Source: Antedon mediterranea (Eukaryota > Echinodermata > Crinoidea > Comatulida > Antedonidae). From it: 64,000 nt of DNA. The notes beneath the pieces are model-generated. The model was not told the DNA's origin, made no database searches, and saw only the letters and a program-made list of their open reading frames with translations. Of the stretch, positions 49,101 to 59,353 are shown piece after piece. The DNA lies in NCBI RefSeq assembly GCF_964355755.1, contig NC_092677.1:1865001-1929000 (forward strand), in the 5' to 3' direction. The translations under genes were made by a program, and so were the position numbers. Position 1 is the stretch's first letter, and every line of letters starts with the position of its first letter.

Positions 49101-50613
49101 CCAAAAGCTTTAGCTGGGGAACTTGGTGGAAATGTATAAAACAGTGACAATATAAATGTAATTAATGAAAATCTGATTTGCTTCAACAACAATGTACAGT
49201 GAACTTTATTTCCATTAAATTTAACCTATCTATTGCAAGCTGTAATCATTATTTTATTTTCCATATAGGTGATTGCAAGCCTGGCAGTTCCGGATGTGGT
49301 AAGTTGCACACAAAGTACCAAAATCCCGTAGGCCTACCCACCCTTCAGTATCAAGCCTTAATCACGTAGGCCTTCCCTTCAGTATCAAGCCTTACTAACG
49401 CGCGCCATATAATTTTGCAAAAATAATTTGACCAATCACAAGCAACAGTTTTGGGATGAGCCGTCACTAACGTTTAATGTTCGTCTTGCGTTCCCACGCA
49501 ACGCAAGTGAGTTGACCAATCACACGCTGCATAAGATAGACGGTCCTTCGCTTCTGATTGGTCAAATTGCCTGTGTTGCGTGTAGCCTACGTCCTTGCGT
49601 TGCATCGAAGTGGGAATCAGCGGCAAATTCCTTACCTTAATGAATTGCTATTTTTAGGATAACAATTCTAAAATTATGTTTTAAAATTCAAGATTGTAGA
49701 ATTAACTGTGGCAAAGGAAATGCGAAAAACCCTAAAGCCTGCTCCTGTAAATGCAGAGGCTCATGGGGAGCAGCATGTCAAAGTAAGTATTTTAGTCGTG
49801 TTACCTTTTTATATACCGGTTCGTCCCGCTTTGATTTCGCCTTTCATTATATAATTGATATCATGATTATAAATATATAGCAGGCCTATGTATGCTATAA
49901 CAAACATGTGTAATACTGTACTGCACTGTACAATATATACTGTATAATTATTCATTTTTTTATATACCGGTTCGTCCCGCTTTGATTTCGCCTTTCATTA
50001 TATAATTGATATCATGATTATAAATATATAGCAGGCCTATGTATGCTATAACAAACATGTGTAATACTGTACTGCACTGTACAATATATACTGTATAATT
50101 ATTCATTTTTTAACCAATGTTTATAGATTAAACATTATGCATTGGTTGATGCATAGGCTACTAAAGACGTGATAGGCCTATCCTTTCCTAAAGCTTGGTT
50201 TAGGACGCACGCAACGACGCAAGAACCTTAGCGCAACGTAAGTGATTTGACCAATCACATCATGCAATATGGATTATTCGAACCGTCGCTTGTTATTGGT
50301 CAACTCGCTTGCGTTGCGTTTACGTCGTTGCGTTAGTCCACTTGTCGGAATTTTATCTGGAAATGAGCTCAAGTATTATACGTATGAAATGCCACATGTG
50401 TCAAAACATTTGTAGAACCTAGTCATTGTGTTGCGCCGATTCGTTTTATATGTTATCTACATTTCTTTTATAGAAAAATGTGTGAATGGACCAGCTTGCA
50501 CCGGCAAAGGCTATGACAAATGGCGAGACGAAGACGTGTGTCCACATCCTTTCTTTGCCGAAGCCTGTGCAGCAAAATGTCAAAAATCTTGCAAGGCAAG
50601 GAAGAAAAATTAA
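46193..50613 (+). CDS. Secreted CAP - EGF-like - ShKT protein C, 8 exons, 281 aa
   Basis: Third, most diverged paralogue. Exons: 46193-46249, 46564-46665, 47415-47648, 48237-48334, 48879-48973, 49269-49298, 49693-49782, 50474-50613. Phases match A and B, but the last two exons of A and B correspond to one exon here. Signal peptide region MASASSAWLVCVLAIWCIQ. CAP motifs: HNMFR, FHRSNLGDLGMGENLAFS, WFDEVKDYNY, CGHYTQVVDTRSLAVGC, FVCNYSPPGNYNG. Cavity His/Glu/Glu/His are kept, and Asp replaces the usual Trp. The microexon gives SDCKPGSSGC. The EGF-like module (206-235) is poorer than in A and B (CSCKCRGSWGAACQ). The ShKT module (236-276) shows CTGKGYDKW and CAAKCQKSC, then a basic tail KARKKN. 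The exon 3 donor, GTTGGT, is unusual. Secreted; function unknown. Confidence 0.87.
46689..47160. repeat. CCAAT foldback element with another copy nested inside
   Basis: The outer copy opens GTTTGGTTTCCACTAAGACGC and closes TTGCGTCCTAGTGGGAACCA plus AGC. An inner copy, about 46754-46967, opens ACGTGGTTCCCACTAGGACGC and closes GTCGCTAGTGGTAACCACGC, and interrupts the outer one just after GATTGACCAATTA. It lies in intron 2 of CAP-C. The two ORFs of about 100 codons read across it are products of the palindrome. Confidence 0.8.
47677..47741. repeat. Hairpin with ACCATGGAGGTATAAAAT arms
   Basis: CCATGGAGGTATAAAATA pairs with TATTTTATACCTCCATG across a short loop; related short hairpins occur at 4145 and 6250. 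Confidence 0.7.
48428..48560. repeat. CCAAT foldback element in CAP-C intron 4 (diverged)
   Basis: GTTGGCCAATGACAATCCATCG faces GCTAGTGATTGGTGGTCAAATC, with degraded outer arms. Confidence 0.5.
49424..49622. repeat. CCAAT foldback element(s) in CAP-C intron 6
   Basis: Two TTGACCAATCACA motifs (near 49427 and 49511) and one CTTCTGATTGGTCAAATT are present, with CGCAACGCAAGTGAG and CCTTGCGTTGCATCG arms. It may be two copies fused. Confidence 0.65.
49807..50110. repeat. 151-bp tandem duplication in CAP-C intron 7
   Basis: The block beginning TATATACCGGTTCGTCCCGC at 49810 is repeated at 49961, apparently without a single difference. It is a very recent duplication or an assembly artefact. Confidence 0.9.
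50191..50348. repeat. CCAAT foldback element in CAP-C intron 7
   Basis: GTAAGTGATTTGACCAATCAC faces CGCTTGTTATTGGTCAACTC; the arms are rich in CGCAACGACGCAA and TTGCGTTGCGTTTACG. Confidence 0.7.
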
Positions 50614-50755
50614 CCATAACTTTTTAAATTCGCAATTCAATCTTAGTTTGCATTTACATGATGTTGATAATACTTTTACTGACCCAATTTTGAAATAATT
50701 TCTTTTTGTGAGTCAGTAGAGACAGAATACATTCAAAACATTTAATGGTAGGCCT

Positions 50756-50761
50756 AATAAA
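50756..50761 (+). terminator. Poly(A) signal candidate for CAP gene C
   Basis: AATAAA, 143 bp after the stop codon. Confidence 0.5.
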
Positions 50762-51901
50762 CACGCACATGATAAGTTGTAGCTTAAAAGTAACATACCA
50801 TTGGTTTTAAAAAGATAAAAAAAAAAGACAAGAAAGTTTTCAACACATTTATATAATTGATGGTTTCAAAGGTTAGTTACACAATATATTATTATACATT
50901 GTTTGTGGTTATTCACTACGCTCTTGTGGGCCTAACATGGCGACGATGTAACTAGAAAAAACACAACACAACTGTCAGTAACTGTCAGCCTTGTTATTGC
51001 TATAGTTATTAGAAGGTAGTGTCAACGCATGCGTAGTTTACTTTCTGTACTAATCAAAACAAAATGGTCCGACAATAAGCCCACCTAAGTTTAGGTGTGC
51101 GATTACTGAGGCCTCCTACTTAAACTTTATTCCTATTTTTGGACGCAACGCAAGTGAGTTGACTCCAATCACACAGCGCGACGGTTCGGGCGGCGCGGAT
51201 GACTCGTCTAATCGTTGCACCTGCGTGGCGCTTACGTCATCAGTTCTGCGTTTGGGCATCAATGCACCTGCGTGGCACTTACGTCATCAGTTCTGCGTTT
51301 GGGCATCAATGCGATGAACTTTACAATTTCTATCATTTTGTTTTGGTTTCCACAGTATAGTTAGTTAAAGTTTTGAATAAATATAATAAAATCGATTAGA
51401 AATGTTAGTATGTTTGCTCACTTGATTAAGATTTATATTCATCCTGTGTATTGTATTATATTAAATGAATTAACAATTTTTGTTTTAATTTTCATGACGA
51501 TTTTTTTCAATTACAATTATCATGAATATTATAGCCAGGATTTTTAATGAGGCCTTCTTTTTTTCCTCAAAAATGAGCAAGTGCAAACAACTGAAGATAA
51601 CAAAATACATTTAGGCCTAGTAGATGAAAAGATGAAAGTACATTGTCTGCTGCTGACTTGGTATAGGATTGGACCAAGTGGGGAAAATGGTTATGGTTAG
51701 AATCCTACGAACCCCTCTGGTTACGGGCTTGGACAACGAATAAATTGTAAAGATCATCCTATAGAATAGGTCATCCTATCCTTTAGTTAGAGAATGTAAC
51801 ATCGAAAGAAATGCACGGGTGGCGATGTGCAGTAACTGCACTCCCTCCCCCTCTACACCTCTCCCTCACCAGGTACCCGTTCGATATATCCATGAGGGTC
51901 T
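50762..51901. other. Intergenic DNA between CAP-C and the IgLON-like gene
   Basis: No gene is seen. It contains a degraded CCAAT foldback copy (about 51136-51214) and a 47-bp tandem duplication at 51217-51310 (unit GCACCTGCGTGGCGCTTACG and so on). A pyrimidine-rich patch lies near 51840-51880. Confidence 0.5.
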
Positions 51902-52063
51902 TAATCTCTGTCTACACTATCAAACTAGTTTGATAAAAAATGTGTATTGTGCCCAAATATGGTAGTGATATGCACAAATATGGTAGTGATGATATGACAT
52001 CATCATGTCCATATATGGGCACATCACATTTTTTTGTCGCATAAAGTTTGATAGTGTGTAGAC
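51902..52063. repeat. Palindromic MITE, TACACTATCAAACT family (copy 4)
   Basis: CTCTGTCTACACTATCAAAC and AAGTTTGATAGTGTGTAGAC form the ends, and an internal CAAATATGGTAGTGAT unit is duplicated. Its right end touches the putative TATA box of the next gene. Confidence 0.8.
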
Positions 52064-52073
52064 ATATAAAAGA
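52064..52073 (+). promoter_or_regulatory. Putative TATA box of IgLON-like gene
   Basis: ATATAAAAGA lies 161 bp before the ATG and directly beside the MITE's right end. The 5' UTR would then be about 130 bp if no intron is present. Confidence 0.4.
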
Positions 52074-52224
52074 GCCTTCTTAGAAGTTAGTTAAGTAAAC
52101 ATTCCAGAGGGCGCTGTCTGACCGTTACTTTAGTCATTGCTTTAGTTTAGTGCTTACCTCTTCTTTCGATCGCGGTGAGCTTACTTGTGTGTATCATCAC
52201 AAAATTCGAATAAAAACCTACGAA

Positions 52225-55200
52225 ATGAAGCTGATACTGTTGTTAATTACAGTAATTGTACTCTTCAAGTCAGGTAAGTAATATCCAGTAATTTAATTGT
52301 ATAAAGACCTTCCTTATTTTGTTCGAAGTGGATGCTACTCTGACTTTGCACACACTCTCTCCCTAGCTAGGCTAGGCCTAGTAGGCACAACAAACTCGTC
52401 GCGTAACCAGCAGTATGTACTTGTTGGACTAGCTTGTGAACGCGTACGACGCCCACTAGGCCTAGCTAGAGGCTTGCCGTGACTAGTAGGCCTGGGCTTT
52501 ATACATAGGGCTAAATAGTGACACACCAACAGTCAGTAGGCCCCTATAGTAGGTAGGCCTAATAATAGACCTAGTTTAGTTTCTGACAAATTAATTTAAA
52601 TTAGGCCTAGCCTTACTATCTCAGTAGACAGTATCTGACTGAGATGAGCTGCTGTTGTACACATCACAAAATCTATTTTTTCCACTTTTTTTCTAGGAAC
52701 AAATGGTTTATTTATTACCAAAATCCAAGACCAATACGTAGACAATGGTGAGACCATTTATTTGTCATGTAGCGCCAGCGCAGCATCAGTTGGAACGACT
52801 ATGACTTGGATTCAAAGGACCATCGACGGGACATCTTTAGGCATCACACACAATGAGCAAATATTAATACCGCAGCTTAGAAACCGTTACTCAATTAGAA
52901 ACACTGGTTCGTCAACTCGGGAACACATGCTCACAATAAGAAATGCACAACTGGATGATGCGGGCGAGTGGACATGCACTGCTTATCCGGAATCTGGTGA
53001 TATAGATACCATGTCGACTAAAGTAACTGTTCTTAGTAAGTACACTATATTTATGGTGTCAACCTCTCTCTCTCTAAGCAAATATTTGTACAGGCTCTCT
53101 ATTATAAAATGAATTACCATATTTTTTCGGCCAGGGGTGTTTACTCAAATAAATACAGCAATGATTTTTTAACAATTCTTGTAATGATATATATGTATGC
53201 ACAGTAAAATCATAATCCAAGTTTGAACTATTTATAGTAAATATTCAAATAATTGTAAGTAACTAATACATTTAATTTTGTGTACAAAATGTAATGTAGA
53301 TTTCAATACAAAAATTGTGTTGAATCGCCTATATTTTGCATATTTAAATGTTACAATACAATGCATTTTTTTGTCGTCTTAATAGCGCCACCAGAAATAA
53401 CGACAATCTCCTCACCACCTGTTGATTTGCGGCTTGGTCTCAATTACACTTTGCAATGTAATGCAACTGGCAGCCCGATGCCCATCATCAAGTGGCGACG
53501 TGTCAACCCTCAATATCTGCCTAACTACAAACCGTTTTCAGTTGGATACCTGTACAACCTAACTAGAGTGACAGCCAATCACAGAGGTCTTTATGAGTGT
53601 ATTGCGTCAAACGGTATCGGCAAAGCTGCTCGTGAATCAGTCAAAATTACTTTTTCGTGTAAGTATAATCTTAAGGTGTCAAAGGCTACCTTATTATAAT
53701 GTTTACTATTTTGGGTATTGTATTTGTATCCGTTTTGTTTTTATCATCCTGTTATTGGCGAATTTCTTTTTGCTGGGTTGGGTTTGGAAATAAAATAAAA
53801 ATAAATGATTTTCGCTCGTACAGTGTTCTCACAAAGCAGCATTTGCCAGCAATATTTAACAGAATTTTTTTTTTTGACCATATTTAATGAGGGTGATCCA
53901 TCCAGCAATTGCTGATCATTAGGGACCCTCAGAGGTTCACAAGACAAACATATACACAAGATGCATAAACAAAGTCTTATTACAAGTCTTTGGGAGTGGA
54001 ATTGTAATTTTGTCCTTAGAAAAAAATCCTGACATGTGACAGGACTTGAACCCAAGATTCTTGGAGTGGTAGCCAAGCATCATAACCACCAAGCCACAAA
54101 TCCACTCCAATTAATTGTCTCCAACCAATAAATGGTATAAGAAAATAAATAATAACATTATTTTAATTAGATAGGTCATGTTGGTGACTTTTTGTTCTCC
54201 AAAAATCATGTCCGACAAATTGTATATCAAATTGACAATATATAGCCTTTGACTTCTTTTAGTCTATGTTTTTAATGGCTAGGTCTAACCTACCTTTGAC
54301 TTCTTTTAGTCTATGTTTTAATGGCTAGGTCTAACCTACCATTACTAGATTAGTTTTTATTTTATGTATAATTTTCTTACATTTTTTGTAGTATTCTTGC
54401 ATATTTTATACCGGTTGATTTTAATCTAGCAAATCTTGCTAGAAAACCTATTTTGGTAGAAGACTGGGTGACTGGTACTACAGTTTTTATTACCTCCCCT
54501 GTTTCAACATTAAAGCTGAATAAGTGTTTAATCAATGCATTCACTGTGAACCTTAACACACATCAATATTTGCATAAACTATGTTAATTTAAATATTGCT
54601 AGCAAGCATTATATTATTAGTCAATTTACTGTACCTAGGTTAGGTTGTAAAATCATGTAGTGTAGGTTCTAGCTTCTTTTATCTGTAGGATTAACTTGAT
54701 ACACATTTTCTACAGTGGTTTCGAAATATTTGAAAATAGTTGGTTGCATGATGTATTGAATTTTGAAGCCCAAATTTATAGATACAGATTTGGAAATATT
54801 TAGATTTAAAAAAAAATTTACTGATGTTTCATACCAGATTCAACAATTGTTTTTTTTTTTTGGTTATTTTTCAAAAATGGTTTTTGACCATTTTTTAACA
54901 AAAATTAGTAATACTTTAATTGAATTCGTAATCTTTATTTTTAATTGTGTTCGAAAATATAATATTCTCTGAACCTACTTAAATATAGCTTAAATATTTT
55001 TAGCAGGCACTGTTTGACTTACAGAGCTGTTTACTCTGATAAGTACAACACTGTGATGAATTGTGAATTGCCTATAACAATTCTATGAGTCATACGTCAT
55101 ATACAAATAAAATTAAAATTGAAAAATATAATAACAATAGCACAGGTCACACCACCTCATCTAGGCTTTGAATACAAACACATTTTAGATTATTCCATTT

Positions 55201-57205
55201 CTAAATTAGGGGTGCTATTTTTACCAGAATTATTTAATTTTCTTTATTAAATGTCTTTAGATTTATGTATTTATTTTATTTTTCTTAAACACTATGTGTA
55301 CTTTTTTTTGTGTATTTTCATTCTTATTTAGTTTATTTTTATTTAGTTTATTTTCTACTAGTACTAGTAGTAATAGTTTACTCTCCCACTGTGTGACCTG
55401 ACCCGAGTCATGTTGCGTTGGTAAAGCTTTCTGTTATGTGATACTCTCGTACTATGTATTCATGTAGGGCTTAGGAATGTGTGTGAAATATGTCTCTTTT
55501 ATTTTATACACACTATCTTTAATTTCTTTAAAATTTGAAAATAACTTTGAAAGTTAAACTACTAACACTAGATATTAATTTATAATTATATTATAATTTA
55601 TTAAATTTAATTATAATATTTTATCTTATACATCTCTTTATTTTATTATTTTTTTTTTTAAATGAGTAAACACTAGTTAAAGCAAAAGGAATTAAAATTA
55701 AGAATGTTTTGACGTTTCTGTTATTTAACTGCAACCATCTTTTCTAGAGTATCTTTTCTACCACAGTATGTATATGTTTTTAAACAGATCCTATTCTAAA
55801 CATTTTCAGGGAATATTACATTTTATTTTTTAATTTTTATTTACTTTTTGTTAAATATTTTTTATACACCACAACCTAAGAAAACATAGATTATCTAAAA
55901 GAGGAAATATTGTTTTGTTTTCTTAGACAAACCAGAGGTGAAAGCAGTGAGGGAAGAACTTGTTCTACCCAAGAATGAAGCTGGTAACATTAGTTGCTCT
56001 TGTGAGGCCTTCCCAAAGGTCACCAGAGAAAGTGATGTCAGGTGGTACAAGGGCTCACAACTCATTTCGTAAGTCTATTCAATTCTACTACTGTACTGTG
56101 TATAGCCATAGAGAGAACGAATAAAATAATACAATCTTATTAAAGTCTGATGTTTTGACTTACAGTACATTGACAGCATGTACTGAATGCTCAGAACACT
56201 GCAGACGCAATACAATTACATTGACGCAAAAATACTTCGTAATTAATGTATTGAGGAGTGTACTGATACAAAATGTTTTTTTTTAAATTATTTTGGTTTT
56301 TATGATTAGTTCCAGTGACACTCAGAACTATTTGATGGACGTGGTAGATGATAGAGAAAGTGACCGTACCGTGGCTATCTTGACCATACGTAATGTGACC
56401 AGTACAAGAGGAGGAGAATATAGATGTCGATTTAGGAATCAACAAGGTGAAACCGAAAGATCCCTCTCTGTGACAGGTGAGAAACAAACTTCTCAGACAG
56501 GGCCTTGCGTTTGGTTGTTGTAGTCATTCTAACAAACCCCAAGTGTACAGTGCAGACAAGATGAATTGCTACTCCCAAGCGTATGTAATATTAATCCTGA
56601 ATTGTTTTACTCTGGACTTACGATAGGTTTGATTTAGTACTACAATACATAACCCAATGTAACCATATGGCCCAGTTGTTTGGCCAATATGTGCTAGTAC
56701 AATCAAATGTAAAAAGAAATAACATCTTAAAAAGTTCCAAAATATCTTGATAATCAATTCAACTACAGTAATCTTGATTTTTAAAATTTGCTTTTTAGTT
56801 GGAGCAATTGCTGATCGATGTAAGTAACAAACTTTATGCACTTTTGTGAATTAGTACTATTATAGCATTGCCTCTCTTCACCCAGGTGTACAAATGGGTA
56901 CCTGGTAAGGTAAAGACAAAACTTTGCGCTGATTACTAGCTGTATTATGGGAGTACTATGTTTCCATACGCATTTGATCCAAAATGACCGGAGTAATAAT
57001 ATATACAGCGCTTTATAAACCCAGAATATTATTATAGTATATTAATAACGCCCTTAAAGCACACATTGCATGTTATTATATTATCTGTACATTAATATTT
57101 TTTTGTTTAGATGCTGGCAAGGTGCCATCTGGAGCGTCCACCGTCACCCCACCAGTCATCATCTCAACTGTCTTCATGATTTTTATGGCTACTTGTTTTC
57201 ATTAA
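52225..57205 (+). CDS. GPI-anchored three-Ig protein, IgLON/lachesin type, 7 exons, 361 aa
   Basis: Cell-surface adhesion-type protein. Exons: 52225-52273, 52697-53035, 53386-53658, 55927-56068, 56310-56476, 56799-56819, 57111-57205; phases 1,1,1,2,1,1, open throughout. Signal peptide MKLILLLITVIVLFKS. Ig1 (17-129) is V-like, with YLSCSAS, MTWIQR and DDAGEWTCTAY. Ig2 (130-220) carries YTLQCNATGSP, IIKWRRV and GLYECIASNGIG. Ig3 (221-323) is split over two exons, with ISCSCEA, VRWYKG and GGEYRCRF. A 7-codon microexon precedes the last exon. The protein ends in PPVIISTVFMIFMATCFH with no basic residues after it, and a small-residue stretch (PSGAS) before it: a GPI-attachment signal, not a membrane span with a tail. 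Three Ig plus GPI is the IgLON/lachesin layout. Orthology to one vertebrate gene is not claimed. Confidence 0.85.
53891..54110 (-). repeat. tRNA-derived SINE-like element (copy 2)
   Basis: On the minus strand: GTGGCTTGGTGGTTATGATG (A box), GGGTTCAAGTCCTG (B box), TCCACTCCCAAAGACT and GCATCTTGTGTATATG, in the same order as the copy at 27208-27358. It lies in intron 3 of the IgLON-like gene. Confidence 0.75.
54247..54340. repeat. 47-bp tandem duplication
   Basis: CTTTGACTTCTTTTAGTCTA and TGGCTAGGTCTAACCTAC occur twice, differing by one base in a T-run. It lies in intron 3 of the IgLON-like gene. Confidence 0.9.
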
Positions 57206-57309
57206 TATCATTTTCTTCATTTTAATACTAAGTGTCTTACAGCGTACATAAAAGCTAAGCGAGCAAATCAAATACTTGCAGTGTGTTCATTAGGACATTC
57301 ATTACGACA

Positions 57310-57596
57310 CATAAGAAAGCACATATATGGTTATAATGCACTCGGAAACAAATATATGGTTATAATTCACTCAGAAACAAATATATGGTTACAATGTACT
57401 CGTAAACAAATCTATGGTTATAACGCACTCAGAAATACACATATGGTTATAATGCACTCCAAAAAAAACATATGGTTATTTAATTCACTCGGAAACAAAT
57501 ATATGGTTATAATGCACTTGGAGAGAAATATCTGGTTATAATGCACTCATAAACAAACATGGTTACAATGCACTCGGAAACAAATATATTTGAACA
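57310..57596. repeat. 30-bp minisatellite downstream of IgLON-like gene
   Basis: About nine or ten units of ATATATGGTTATAATGCACT plus CGGAAACAA, moderately diverged. It begins about 105 bp after the stop codon, so it may lie in the 3' UTR. The 86-codon ORF here is repeat translation. Confidence 0.9.
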
Positions 57597-57888
57597 AAAT
57601 TATCTCCAATTTGATAATCGACGTGCATCTTTAGTTAGTGGGATTCGAACCCACCCTTTACTGTACTTTTCCGTTCATTTTTGTTAAAATTAATTTGTAT
57701 TTAATCCTGAAAAAGATTTCATATCAACACAAAGTGCCTAATGTTCTTGTCCACTTACCTGGATAAGTAAACTATGCCTTTTATGTTATCTGTGTAATTG
57801 ACACACTGTATGTACAAATTGAGTAATGTCAAATACAGGTAGCTAGTAACTAAAAACAATAATCATGCCAAAAAGAGTTTTTTTTTTA

Positions 57889-58133
57889 AATAAAAATATC
57901 GGTTTTTGATATAAGCACATTTTGTATAGATGAATCACTAACAAGTTAACCATCTATTTTTACACATTTTTATATATATGTTTGCTTTGGTATTTGTGAT
58001 TTAATAGTTTTTGGTAAGAAGTCAGATGAAACATCATATATCATTTAATAATATACATTCCAAATGTAAAACAGATTTGAGGTAGGAAAAATGAAAGCGA
58101 TTGAAAAATAATGATTTCACTTATGAAAATAAA
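57889..58133 (+). terminator. Poly(A) signal candidates for IgLON-like gene
   Basis: AATAAA at 57889-57894 and 58128-58133. Neither is close to the stop codon, and the choice between them is open. Confidence 0.25.
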
Positions 58134-58674
58134 ACGTTTAAATTTAACAAAAAAAACTGATAGACAATGGACTTCCAGTTGCCTGTTTTTTACTTAATTA
58201 TTCATTTATTAACAAATTGTATTAAGATTTGACTTAATTAAGTAACTAATAAAAACACACATTCCTCTAATGAATAATCATGAACTAATGAATAAACATT
58301 AACAGGAATAATAAATAACAAAGAAAATAATCGATAAGAAATTGGTAAAACTTCCGGTCTAATAATAAATAAGATAAACATAACACTATATATTTTTTTA
58401 ATGATTATGTAAAGTACAGTATAAATACAGAACGAATTGAGGACTAATACTTAAAACCACAGAGAACTTATTTCATCATATTAAAACAAACAAAATGTAT
58501 GTTATTGCAGTAAAATGTAGTTACTGCAGTAATGTTGAGATGATCACCTTAAGAAATTCAGCAGCACAACTTGTTTTGTATTGTTAGATGCTTTTTAGGT
58601 ACTTTTTAGTTGTATATATTTCATGTTTTGGTAGTCACCATATTTTTATACTGTATAGTGTTGTGTGTGGGTAG

Positions 58675-58800
58675 AGGCTGATGTTGGGATTCTAATAACA
58701 GGGTTTATGTAGTGCAAATAGTAGTTAGTATTTAGAAGGCTGATGTTGGGATTCTAATAACAGGGTTTATGTAGTGCAAATAGTAGTTAGTATTTAGAAG
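58675..58800. repeat. 62-bp tandem duplication
   Basis: AGGCTGATGTTGGGATTCTA and onward is repeated exactly at 58737. Confidence 0.9.
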
Positions 58801-58884
58801 GATAAATAGACATTGCAATAATATAATATACCTTGATATTCTAAACATTAAACAGTTTTCACCCAATTCTCAATGCTGTATCTC

Positions 58885-59045
58885 CACATACTATCTATTT
58901 CTGAAGTATCATAGGAACATTTGGTAATACAGCATCTCATTTATAACACATGTGGTGCCTGTATCATGTAAGGTTAGGTTAAACTAGATACATGTGAAAC
59001 ACATGTGATGTTGTATTCCTATGATACCTCGGAAATAGATACCGT
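58885..59045. repeat. Palindromic MITE-like repeat
   Basis: ATCTATTTCTGAAGTATCATAGGAA on the left pairs with TTCCTATGATACCTCGGAAATAGAT on the right; the inner arms are ACACATGTGGTG and AACACATGTGATG. Confidence 0.7.
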
Positions 59046-59353
59046 ACCGAGAATCTGCTGATATTTTATACTTTTTTTCTGATCAAGTTGACATTCATTG
59101 TGAACTTTAAAAGGTTTCATAACAATTTTTTTCAGCTGTATATGTACATTGTTAATTGTTTGCGAAAGCCAAATTTTTAGTGATTTCAATAAGAAATATC
59201 ATGTAGAGTACAGTATTGTTGTTTTGCTACAACATTAAATGTGTTTTAAAAGAACTTGTGAACTTATTATTTAATTCAACCTTTTATCCGATTACACGTG
59301 ACAACATGAAATGAAGATAAACGCCAGTAGAGTTGCATGACATGATTTGTTTC

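Noticed and set aside
32609-50613. CAP-ShKT proteins as toxin genes
   Set aside because: CAP and ShKT folds are widespread in non-toxic secreted proteins; nothing in the sequence shows toxicity, so only the domain layout is claimed.
57281-57541. 86-codon ORF with repeated YGYNAL
   Set aside because: It is a translation of the 30-bp minisatellite downstream of the IgLON-like gene.
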